Positions 1 through 6,124 of a stretch of DNA of 13,283 nt are shown piece by piece. Position numbers and translations under genes: made by a program. The stretch is from NCBI GenBank assembly GCA_030430725.1, contig JAUIKP010000034.1, forward strand, positions 1-13,283, given 5' to 3'. Position 1 is the stretch's first letter. Each line of letters opens with the position of its first letter. The DNA is from Nitrospiria bacterium (GTDB taxonomy: Bacteria; Nitrospirota; Nitrospiria; Nitrospirales; UBA8639). The notes under the pieces are model-generated. The model saw only the letters and a program-made list of their open reading frames with translations. It was not told the origin of the DNA and did not search any database.

Positions 1-204
1 GCAGCTCTGAAGGCCAATGGATATGATCGCGGCGAACATTGGGTGGCCCAACTGATGCGCTGGCATGGAGTTGTCTTCCGGTATGAGAGGAAATTCGGAG
101 CGAAGGCCAACTCCAGGCATCAGCATCCCGTCGCTGACAACTTGTTCGAACAGCAGTTTTCGGTATCCGGATCTAACCCCTTGCGGATGTCAGAATGGTG
201 TTGA
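1..204 (+). pseudogene. IS3-family transposase (OrfB) fragment, truncated at both visible ends
   Basis: Frame 1 is open from the window edge to a TGA at 202-204 and gives 67 residues. Residues ~12-56 match the stretch of IS3-family OrfB transposases just before the DDE integrase core: an LMR-x-HG segment, a basic stretch, then SRHQHPVADNLFEQQFSVS. Intact members continue with APNQxWxxDITY and the catalytic DDE core. Here the match stops at about residue 57 (near base 170) and runs into unrelated sequence PLRMSEWC and a stop. The catalytic domain is therefore absent and the piece cannot be a working transposase. The upstream part of the element would lie left of the window. I saw no terminal inverted repeat. 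This is an old IS remnant marking a rearrangement point; the family call is from motif memory. Confidence 0.75.
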
Positions 205-379
205 TCCTTCAGAAAATTAATTATCTCTTGTATGTGATTTGCGGAACAATCTTGAGGCATTTCTCCTTCGTCCCAACCAGGATTCAATTGATTCATGGGC
301 TCCAAGAAATAAACAGAGATGCTGGACAGATATCTTTTTATGTCCGACGGCCTCAAAATAAAGTCGTTAATTTAAAAAA

Positions 380-805
380 ATGCTGAGGGCCAGATCAAGG
401 CTGTCGACATCAGAACAATTGTTAGAATTCTTCGCTGATCAGGAAAAATCAAACACCGGGAATGTAACAGAAAAGAAGACCGTACCATCAGCAGGGCCAG
501 AAAAACCATGCGTGCAATCACGAGGAAGAACGTCAAAGAGATTCAATGGTTCTCAATCAATTGAATTACAACCCAACCAACCACGAAGTAAAGAAATATT
601 CTATGCTTTTGCGCAAATAAAGGTAAGCCAAGGCTACAACATGGACGCATTGGTTGCAGAAGGAAGGCAAAAGCTCTTCTCAGGATTCTACAACCCCATT
701 GGACAATTAACACCTAAAAATCTTGGAAAAAATGATCTGTCTCCCGAACAAACCCGATGGGAGAACAGAAAAGATTTACTGAGTACGAAAGTGAATACGA
801 AGTGA
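380..805 (+). CDS. Hypothetical protein, 141 aa, doubtful
   Basis: This is the only sizeable plus-strand ORF in the gene-poor stretch 205-775. It starts with ATG directly after an A-run (no Shine-Dalgarno sequence seen) and ends with TGA at 803-805, overlapping the end of the convergent TonB-like gene by 30 bp. The product is hydrophilic, with no signal peptide or membrane segment. Residues ~20-65 are rich in S, K, E, P and Q and look disordered. The C-terminal half (from about RSKEIFYAFAQIKVSQGYN to the end) looks more like folded protein. I recognise no family. It may be a real but unannotated small protein, the remnant of a gene broken near the IS3 fragment, or a chance ORF. Nothing else recognisable is seen in 205-775. 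Confidence 0.25.
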   Translation: MLRARSRLSTSEQLLEFFADQEKSNTGNVTEKKTVPSAGPEKPCVQSRGRTSKRFNGSQSIELQPNQPRSKEIFYAFAQIKVSQGYNMDALVAEGRQKLFSGFYNPIGQLTPKNLGKNDLSPEQTRWENRKDLLSTKVNTK

Positions 806-1222
806 GACTTCACCATCAACAGGTTCCTCGCCATTCATTTGGGGCAAAAAGGTCCACTGTTTTAAAGCCAGTATAGAAGCTTGAGTGAGTTCGCGATGTG
901 CCGCAGGTTGAAGAATAACCACCGTCACATCTGAATTTTTACTGACCAATATTCGAGCTTTAAGCCAATCATCTAAGATCTGCCCATCAAGGGTAGATGG
1001 AATGGTGGGCCAGGGAGTTCGTTGTGGGACCGGCCCAATTTGTTGATCTTTATTGAGTCGTAGCCCATGGACATGGACCGTGTCGAGAGTTTCCACCTGT
1101 ATGTCTTCTTCATGGTCAGATTGATGCGTCGCGAAATCTGATTCGGCCGTATAGGAAAGCGACGGGCCACTGACTAGCCAAAGCACGTGCATGAAGAGAC
1201 CAATATTCCTGGAAATGTTCAT
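776..1222 (-). CDS. Short periplasmic/anchored protein with TonB C-terminal domain
   Basis: The 148-residue product starts at the ATG at 1222. Longer in-frame starts exist up to 1318, but they lie inside the preceding receptor gene. The chosen ATG follows the receptor stop (TAA, 1227-1229) by 4 bp, which suggests translational coupling. Residues ~7-25 are hydrophobic and could be a cleaved signal peptide or an uncleaved anchor. Residues ~80-148 resemble the TonB C-terminal domain, with the hallmark A-(L/V)-K-x-W-x-F-x-P followed by NGEEPVDGEVSLRIHF, as in energy-transducer TonB proteins. The usual long Pro-rich spacer is missing; only about 50 polar residues link the two parts. That linker carries ETLDTVHVHG, which looks like a TonB box of the kind normally found on receptors. 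No ExbB or ExbD is nearby, so any energising complex would come from elsewhere. It probably serves the adjacent receptor, either as a dedicated TonB-like partner or as an accessory periplasmic protein. Confidence 0.7.
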   Translation of the reverse strand: MNISRNIGLFMHVLWLVSGPSLSYTAESDFATHQSDHEEDIQVETLDTVHVHGLRLNKDQQIGPVPQRTPWPTIPSTLDGQILDDWLKARILVSKNSDVTVVILQPAAHRELTQASILALKQWTFLPQMNGEEPVDGEVSLRIHFRTQ

Positions 1223-1226
1223 AGAA

Positions 1227-3671
1227 TTACCCACCAAAAAAGAATTGCCCGCGAAAGAAAAAAGAACGGGGCATGTTAGCATGCGCCACACCAAGGCCAA
1301 TACTCCCCTCCCCATCATTTAGAAAGACTTGTTGATCCAGGAGATTGATGACATCAAACCCCAACAGCGCTTTATAGTTATCCCAAAGAGGTAGAAGATG
1401 TTCGATAGACAGATTATACGTGGTATAAGACGGGCTGTGAGTAGCGTTTGTCTTCCCACCGGGATCCGATGACCGAAGTCCCGATCCGAACAACATTTGT
1501 CCGGTAAGGGTAGTATATGCAAAAGGGTGATAGGTAAGCACAGCCGAACTCGTGACCAATTGCATATGATCACAATACACTCCGCTGTGAGAATTTATAT
1601 CATCAATTTCGTTTTGCTCCAACAAAAAATAACCTGACTGTAGTTTTTTCCCTCGACACTGACCCCAAGCGACATTACCGCGCCCGTACAGGTTTTCTAA
1701 AAACTTAGCCTTAACCGTCAAATCGACCCCCCGCTGCCAGCCACGCTTAAACGCAAAATAATTAAGAAGCGGGGCCGTCCCGAATTGTCCCGCATCTGAT
1801 AGATTTTTATTCAATTTATAATAACCGGTTAATTCTATGGACAATGAATCCCCCAAGGCATGAGCAGAGCCGACTTCGAAGTAATGCGCTCGCTCAGGTT
1901 CCACGGTTCGATTAGTCAAATTTTCTGGTTGTGCCGTAGTACCAATGGTATTCAGCTGAAGGAATGGAACGGATTCAAGATTTGGAGGAGTAAATAATCT
2001 TCCATAAAAGGCATGAAAGACATGATTTGGAGTCATGGCATACGTGGCTCCTACCCGTGGACTTACTTGCCCATCATTGGTCAAGGCCTGGATTTGATCG
2101 AAGCGAACGCCTAGATTAAAGGTCCATTGAGCCCAGGGGGTCCATTGATCTTGGATCCAGAATTCCTCGCGCCATCCAATGGTGCGATTATCGGCATTTC
2201 GAGAAATGACTCCCCCTATGGGATCGCCGGCTCCATCCCTCAAAAAAGCCGATAGCCTGGTTTTATTGACAGCCTGGGTCCTTTGAATCTGAAAGCCCGT
2301 TTTAATTAAATGATCAGGATTTAATCGATGACTGTAATCTAACCGTATCCCTCCAGCATAGGCCCACCGGTCCTGATCGCTTGCCGAAAAAGGCTCCTCA
2401 GTATCTTGTGTATAGGACAGGGCATTTAAAGGGTCGGTCTGGAACGTTGCTCGGGAATGCTGGAAAAAGCCCGACAAACTGAGAAACTGATCCTGACCCC
2501 AATCATGTCGCCAAACCAGATGTGAATATTGATTGTTCTCCTTCTGGTACTCATCTATATGTTGGGAATTAACCGGTTCAAAGCCCGGATCAGTCCCTTG
2601 AATAAGCCCGACAATAGTGGGATTTGCCACTAGCCCTGGTTTGGTTGGAATTTGAAATTTTGCAACTGAGTTTAGAAATAGCCACGTCACGGTATTCTGG
2701 TTATCGATTTGCAAGTCCCCGCGCACCATGGTTTGATTTTGGTTGCTTTGATCATGAAAAATCGTTTTTCCCAGGGTCGGTGGGTTAATCCCTCGGTTTG
2801 TGGAAGTAAAGCTATTTTGCAGATAGTAGCGAAAGCTTGACCCAACCGTACCCCCATACTCAAAAGCCGGATTAATGGTTTCATTCGAGCCTCCAAAATA
2901 TTGGACGGACCCAAAGCCAGGCTTGGTCCCGCTTTTGGTGGTCACGTCGATAACCGCGGCGGTTTTATTCCCGAATTGCGCCTCCGGTCCACCTAAAATA
3001 ATGTCTGCACGCTCCCAGGTTCGCGGAGAAATGACATCCGTAAACACCGAAGAGACGGTATCGGGAATTGGAACACCATCAACCCGGAATTGGTAATTGG
3101 CGTGATCTTGACGAATGTGTACTTGTTTCAGTCCCCCGTCTACCGCACTGGGAAGGGTTAAAAGCAGATCATTAAGAGCAATATTATTCCCTCGGGGTAA
3201 TTCCTCGATATCCTTGCGACTCACCGAATAGGATTCCCCCGAGAGCCGATGCTGAATAGGCGGCAAAGAGGCCACAACCTCAAGGGAAAGCTCCTGACGA
3301 TGTGCCAGGGTTAACTTGACCTCAAGTAATGGATCCTTTTTAATCTCAAGAATCGTTGATTCGCTCGATAGGTCTGACTGAATTGCTCGAATAGAATAAA
3401 CACCAGACTCAGGAGGAGCTAAAATAAACTCACCCTCTTCATTCGTCACTTGAGTCTCAATGATCGTGCCTTCTTGATCCCGCAATTCTACTGTTGCCTG
3501 AGGGACCCGGCGAAGGTCCTCATACTGCACTAAGCCGGTTACAATCCAGACCTTTTTGTTATTGTCTTTTTCCAGAGCTTGAACAAGGCTAATATCGACA
3601 AACGTCCCCAATCCGAAAATCCAGAGAACAAGTCCACCCCACTCCCCCCATTTACCATTCCCAGTCAGCAT
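1227..3671 (-). CDS. TonB-dependent outer-membrane receptor with carboxypeptidase-regulatory-like N-domain
   Basis: The 814-residue outer-membrane active transporter starts at the ATG at 3671, preceded by a G-rich SD-like run (GGGGGG) about 5 bases upstream. Residues 1-32 form a signal peptide (hydrophobic ~12-31, cleavage near VQA-LE). Residues ~41-125 are a CarboxypepD-regulatory-like beta-sandwich (VTGLV...VPQATVELRDQEGT...TNEEGEFILAPPESGVYSI). Residues ~130-250 are the plug: a TonB-box-like LSLEVVAS, then IEELPRGNN, FRVDGVPIPDT, ILGGPEAQFGNKTAAVIDVTTKSG. The remainder is the beta-barrel, with alternating aromatic strands, the conserved YYKLNKN and GVDLTVKAKF segments, and an aromatic-rich C-terminal strand. 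Two cysteines ~35 residues apart in a late barrel segment (GQCRG and VYCDHMQ) could form a loop disulfide. Total length is normal for the family. The substrate cannot be read from the sequence. The His-rich small gene upstream and the Fur-type palindrome before the operon point to a metal or metal chelate. Confidence 0.92.
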   Translation of the reverse strand: MLTGNGKWGEWGGLVLWIFGLGTFVDISLVQALEKDNNKKVWIVTGLVQYEDLRRVPQATVELRDQEGTIIETQVTNEEGEFILAPPESGVYSIRAIQSDLSSESTILEIKKDPLLEVKLTLAHRQELSLEVVASLPPIQHRLSGESYSVSRKDIEELPRGNNIALNDLLLTLPSAVDGGLKQVHIRQDHANYQFRVDGVPIPDTVSSVFTDVISPRTWERADIILGGPEAQFGNKTAAVIDVTTKSGTKPGFGSVQYFGGSNETINPAFEYGGTVGSSFRYYLQNSFTSTNRGINPPTLGKTIFHDQSNQNQTMVRGDLQIDNQNTVTWLFLNSVAKFQIPTKPGLVANPTIVGLIQGTDPGFEPVNSQHIDEYQKENNQYSHLVWRHDWGQDQFLSLSGFFQHSRATFQTDPLNALSYTQDTEEPFSASDQDRWAYAGGIRLDYSHRLNPDHLIKTGFQIQRTQAVNKTRLSAFLRDGAGDPIGGVISRNADNRTIGWREEFWIQDQWTPWAQWTFNLGVRFDQIQALTNDGQVSPRVGATYAMTPNHVFHAFYGRLFTPPNLESVPFLQLNTIGTTAQPENLTNRTVEPERAHYFEVGSAHALGDSLSIELTGYYKLNKNLSDAGQFGTAPLLNYFAFKRGWQRGVDLTVKAKFLENLYGRGNVAWGQCRGKKLQSGYFLLEQNEIDDINSHSGVYCDHMQLVTSSAVLTYHPFAYTTLTGQMLFGSGLRSSDPGGKTNATHSPSYTTYNLSIEHLLPLWDNYKALLGFDVINLLDQQVFLNDGEGSIGLGVAHANMPRSFFFRGQFFFGG

Positions 3672-3798
3672 TCAGACCCCCCAACATCTAACAATCGATT
3701 AGCCGGATGTCTCCCCTTTCGTCATTCACACGCACCATTCCATGTGGAAATCTGCGAAATGATGAACCGACGGTGAAAGACAGTTGTAAAAAAGAAAA

Positions 3799-4140
3799 TT
3801 AGGAGAAAAAAGAAGCTGGAGGACCGCGAGGGTTACCGAGGGAAAGGGCGAGAGACGTATACGTCTTTTCTCGATCAAGGGAAAAGAAACCGGAAACAAC
3901 AAACCAATGAGATAAACCCGAGTCCTCCCAAATTAAGGAATTGGAAGTATGGTGCTGTACCCATTGGCATACATCATCATCAGAATGCTGATGCCCATCA
4001 TAATCCACCTCAGCAAATACATGATGGATTCCTAAGGCCTGCACAAGCGGCATTGAACTCAACAACACCAAAGCAAGTGCTAGGACCAAGCTGAAATTAC
4101 ATTGAAAAATGAGAGGTGGCGGTTTTCGGATCATGAACAT
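3799..4140 (-). CDS. Small His-rich secreted protein with C-terminal RGPP motif (DUF2946-like)
   Basis: The 113-residue product starts at the ATG at 4140; a second ATG at 4134 is equally possible. A longer TTG start at 4176 is rejected because it lies between the -35 and -10 of the predicted promoter. A basic N-terminus (IRKPPP) and a hydrophobic core at ~15-31 form a signal peptide or anchor ending near LVQA-LG. Residues 39-64 are rich in likely metal ligands: H39, H40, several Asp/Glu, H50, H52, C58, H63 and H64, around the core DYDGHQHSDDDVCQWVQHH. The C-terminus ends NPRGPPASFFS. Short secreted proteins with a His/Cys segment and a terminal RGPP motif, such as DUF2946 members, are known near metal and TonB receptor genes; the family link is from memory and tentative. 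It is first in the receptor operon, 127 bp before the receptor. It may bind or present metal in the periplasm. No clear SD precedes either ATG. Confidence 0.6.
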   Translation of the reverse strand: MFMIRKPPPLIFQCNFSLVLALALVLLSSMPLVQALGIHHVFAEVDYDGHQHSDDDVCQWVQHHTSNSLIWEDSGLSHWFVVSGFFSLDREKTYTSLALSLGNPRGPPASFFS

Positions 4141-4166
4141 TTTTGCCAAGTAAATTCTTGCGCCCC

Positions 4167-4195
4167 AAAATACCAAAGGCCCTTAGGCGTGTCAA
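4167..4195 (-). promoter_or_regulatory. Sigma70-type promoter of the TonB receptor operon
   Basis: Read on the minus strand, a perfect -35 box TTGACA lies at 4195-4190. It is followed by a 17-bp spacer and a -10 box TATTTT at 4172-4167 (4 of 6 to TATAAT). Transcription would begin near 4160, giving a leader of only ~20-26 bases before the ATG at 4140 or 4134. This promoter fixes the start choice for the small His-rich gene. Confidence 0.6.
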
Positions 4196-4200
4196 CATTA

Positions 4201-4219
4201 ATTGCAATTAAATTGCAAT
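4201..4219. promoter_or_regulatory. Perfect 19-bp palindrome, Fur-family-like operator (Nur-type TTGCAA-N5-TTGCAA)
   Basis: The sequence ATTGCAATTAAATTGCAAT is a perfect 9-1-9 inverted repeat, the arrangement of classical Fur-family boxes. It contains TTGCAA-N5-TTGCAA, the form described for the nickel-responsive Fur-family regulator Nur of Streptomyces. It lies 5 bp upstream of the -35 box of the receptor operon, about -41 to -59 relative to the expected start. Each arm region also contains the self-complementary ATTGCAAT. The palindrome is directly visible; assignment to a metal regulator is inference. Confidence 0.6.
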
Positions 4220-4455
4220 AAAGACTTTCCGAGTAAATGGCAACAAAAACATTCACTTGCAGAAATTGGCTTTACTGAAACTCGGGACAACGGTAATAAT
4301 ATCAATAAAATTCACACACCACTTCATGAAGAAAAACTGACCCCATTTCCAAAGTTCAAATCAGTCTTCAAGGCCTTCAAGACTTGATCGATCTCAACCG
4401 AAAAGCGTACTGAGGCCTATCCTAAGGATACAACTGAAAAATCCGCTCTGTGGTC

Positions 4456-4472
4456 AAGGATTTACGCCATTG
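4456..4472 (+). promoter_or_regulatory. RBS and TTG start codon of the aspartic protease gene
   Basis: AAGGA at 4456-4460 stands 9 bases before a TTG at 4470-4472. No ATG precedes the hydrophobic anchor in this frame, so the SD supports TTG as the start. Confidence 0.5.
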
Positions 4473-5018
4473 GGGACTGCCAACAGACTTTTTATTACCT
4501 TTACGGTATTAGCGATTGGTACCGTGGTGGGTGTGCATGCTTTTCTCAATCAATTATCTTTGGACCAATCTCTTCGTCCCACTCGTTCGCATTCTCCAAA
4601 ACCAGCCCAAGTGACTGCTGGGAGCGAAGATTCTGTGATTTCCCTTGAACATTTAGGAGGTGTTTGGGTGGCCCGCGTGGAGTTGAATGATTTCCATGAA
4701 GCCAGACTCATCGTTGATACGGGGGCAACATTTACAACAATTTCAGAAGATTTGGCATTTGATGCGGGGATTCGGTCAGATACGGCCAATTCGCCGATTA
4801 ACCTCAATACTGTAGGGGGAAGGGTTCAAGCCGAACTAGGCGTCGCACGAAGAATTCGTGTGGGCAATACAGGCCGAGATGATGTCCGAGTGGTCATACA
4901 TACCATACCGAACCTCCCCGATGGGATCGACGGCCTACTCGGCCTCAGTTTCTTTGATCGCTTCCTGGTCCGTCTGGACCACTCGAACCAACAGTTATAT
5001 CTCACGCCAAGGACTTAG
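4470..5018 (+). CDS. Membrane-anchored retropepsin-like aspartic protease
   Basis: The product has 182 residues and starts at TTG. Residues ~7-26 form one hydrophobic segment, an uncleaved anchor or signal, followed by a ~30-residue Ser/Pro-rich linker. From ~60 to the end is a clan AA single-lobe aspartic protease domain. It has a flap-like start HLGGVWVARVELND, the catalytic LIVDTGATFTT (Asp83 of D-T-G-A), a glycine-rich VGGRVQAELG stretch, and the second hydrophobic-Gly element DGLLGLSFFDRF with LDHSNQQLYL. This matches the bacterial retropepsin-like proteins (TIGR02281/gag-asp-type) that work as dimers. The domain would face the periplasm. Substrate and physiological role are unknown. It stands alone, 329 bp from the operator-side start of the divergent receptor operon and 243 bp before the next gene. 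Confidence 0.85.
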   Translation: MGTANRLFITFTVLAIGTVVGVHAFLNQLSLDQSLRPTRSHSPKPAQVTAGSEDSVISLEHLGGVWVARVELNDFHEARLIVDTGATFTTISEDLAFDAGIRSDTANSPINLNTVGGRVQAELGVARRIRVGNTGRDDVRVVIHTIPNLPDGIDGLLGLSFFDRFLVRLDHSNQQLYLTPRT

Positions 5019-5030
5019 ACTCCGGAGTCT
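5017..5030. repeat. 14-bp perfect palindrome overlapping the protease stop codon
   Basis: AGACTCCGGAGTCT is perfectly self-complementary and begins inside the TAG stop (5016-5018). As RNA it would form a 5-bp stem with a CCGG loop. The nearest T-run is ~18 bases downstream, so it is not a standard intrinsic terminator. It may be a weak termination or mRNA-end structure, or a chance palindrome. Confidence 0.35.
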
Positions 5031-5198
5031 CTTCCAGCTCTACCTTGATGTTTTTTGGATATTGATCTTGAGCTAGCTCCCATCCTCCATACCTTCACAC
5101 CTTGCTTTGCAGGTTTGGGGGCCGGGCACCACCTTTTCTGCGGTCCTTCCTGACCATACAAAAAAGCTCCGACCTTATAGGATATAGAGAATCAGTCC

Positions 5199-5229
5199 TT
5201 GACAGCTCTCGAAGGCAGTATGGTAATAC
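5199..5229 (+). promoter_or_regulatory. Possible promoter of the cyclotransferase-ferredoxin-moaB group
   Basis: A perfect TTGACA (5199-5204) is followed, after 19 bp, by TAATAC (5224-5229), ~33 bp upstream of the ATG at 5262. The spacer is longer than ideal, so confidence is low. The rest of the 5031-5261 gap shows nothing I can name. Confidence 0.3.
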
Positions 5230-5261
5230 TATCTTTCCCCTAAACAGACAGGACTTAATCT

Positions 5262-5705
5262 ATGCGATTCTTCGTTTATGCAGACAATTTGAATCCTACG
5301 CAGCTCAAACGACGCGCTCCCGAAGCACAATTTTTATTTCAGGCATATGTACCAGACCACACCATCAAATTTGGGCGGTGGTCCAACCAATGGCGCTGTG
5401 GATTAGCCACCATTGCACCTTCTGCTGGTGAGCGCGTGTGGGGCGGAGTGTTTGAGCTTACCCAGGAAGATGTCGAAGAAATGGACAAGTTCGAGGGCGA
5501 TCTTCCAGAAGGAGCATTTCGCCATGTTGAAGTCCATGTGTTCACCAAGGATGGAGAAAAAGAGTTCGTAAGCACGCACGTAGCCCAAAGCATTGGAAAG
5601 TTTAAAGCCAAAGATCATTATTTAGATTGGATTCTTTCGGGAGTTAAACATTGGAAACTACCGGATGAATGCGTGGACATGTGGAATTTGTTTCGCTCGC
5701 AATGA
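5262..5705 (+). CDS. Gamma-glutamylcyclotransferase-like (AIG2/GGCT) family protein
   Basis: The product has 147 residues. The ATG is preceded by CAGGA at 5249-5253, 8 bases upstream. The N-terminus FFVYADNLNPTQLKRRAPEA corresponds to the GGCT signature FxYGSNLxxxxLxxRxPxA. The conserved acid lies in MDKFEGDLPEGAFRHVEVHV (Glu78), aligning with the catalytic Glu of GGCT (Glu98 in the human enzyme). Such enzymes release 5-oxoproline from gamma-glutamyl amines or dipeptides; many bacterial members act on peptides or antibiotic intermediates, so the substrate is uncertain. Here Gly-Ser of the substrate-binding loop is Ala-Asp. The protein has no signal peptide and is cytosolic. The ferredoxin gene follows 65 bp downstream on the same strand. 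Confidence 0.8.
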   Translation: MRFFVYADNLNPTQLKRRAPEAQFLFQAYVPDHTIKFGRWSNQWRCGLATIAPSAGERVWGGVFELTQEDVEEMDKFEGDLPEGAFRHVEVHVFTKDGEKEFVSTHVAQSIGKFKAKDHYLDWILSGVKHWKLPDECVDMWNLFRSQ

Positions 5706-5770
5706 GCCTTTCGTTCTTTTTTTCGATTAATTGTTTCTCCCTTTTACCTATTCGTTGAGAAGGAGCATCT

Positions 5771-6097
5771 ATGCCAAAACCGAAGTATCATATTCTGGTG
5801 TGCACGAATTCCCGTCCTCCTGGACATCCCAAGCCTTCTTGTGGAGCTGCGGGTGCTCAAAATTTATTGATGGCACTTAATATGGGCTTGATTGAACGTG
5901 GCGTTCAACCTGGCGAGGTATTAGTCACGGGGACAACTTGTCTCGGGCCTTGCGAAAGTGGCCCTAACGTTGTCGTCTATCCAACAGGAACCTGGTACTC
6001 TCAGGTCAAAGACTCCGATGTGGCAGTAATATTGGATGAGCACATTAAAAAAGGAGAGCCTGCTACCCAGCTCAAACCGGATTCCGTTTGGTCTTAA
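5771..6097 (+). CDS. Thioredoxin-like [2Fe-2S] ferredoxin
   Basis: The product has 108 residues with a strong SD (AGGAG at 5761-5765, 5 bases before ATG). Cysteines at 11, 24, 57 and 61 (LVCTNSRPPGHPKPSCG and TTCLGPCESGP) match the spacing of the thioredoxin-like [2Fe-2S] ferredoxins typified by the Aquifex aeolicus protein (Cys 9, 22, 55, 59). The GPNVVVYPTGTWYSQV segment after the last Cys is also typical. Length is normal for the single-domain family, so this is a stand-alone electron carrier and not a NuoE subunit. The protein is cytosolic. Its electron partner is unknown. The moaB-like gene begins 27 bp downstream, suggesting one transcript. Confidence 0.92.
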   Translation: MPKPKYHILVCTNSRPPGHPKPSCGAAGAQNLLMALNMGLIERGVQPGEVLVTGTTCLGPCESGPNVVVYPTGTWYSQVKDSDVAVILDEHIKKGEPATQLKPDSVWS

Positions 6098-6124
6098 CTG
6101 ACAGGTTTGCCCTATAGGTTAAAC

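Noticed and set aside
120..356. Minus-strand 78-residue ORF across the IS fragment junction
   Set aside because: It begins with TTG (or an internal ATG at 296), its last third is antisense to the transposase remnant, and no family is recognised. At best it is a broken gene fused to IS DNA.
3672..3798. Possible cobalamin riboswitch before the TonB receptor
   Set aside because: The 127-bp leader lacks the B12-box and conserved core segments, and the segment is too short for the usual riboswitch.
4202..4387. Plus-strand 61-residue ORF starting inside the palindrome
   Set aside because: It starts within the operator and has no SD or recognisable domain. The 4220-4469 stretch otherwise shows nothing identifiable.
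5102..5431. Plus-strand 109-residue ORF before and into the cyclotransferase gene
   Set aside because: It overlaps the well-supported GGCT-like gene in another frame and has no SD or domain pattern.
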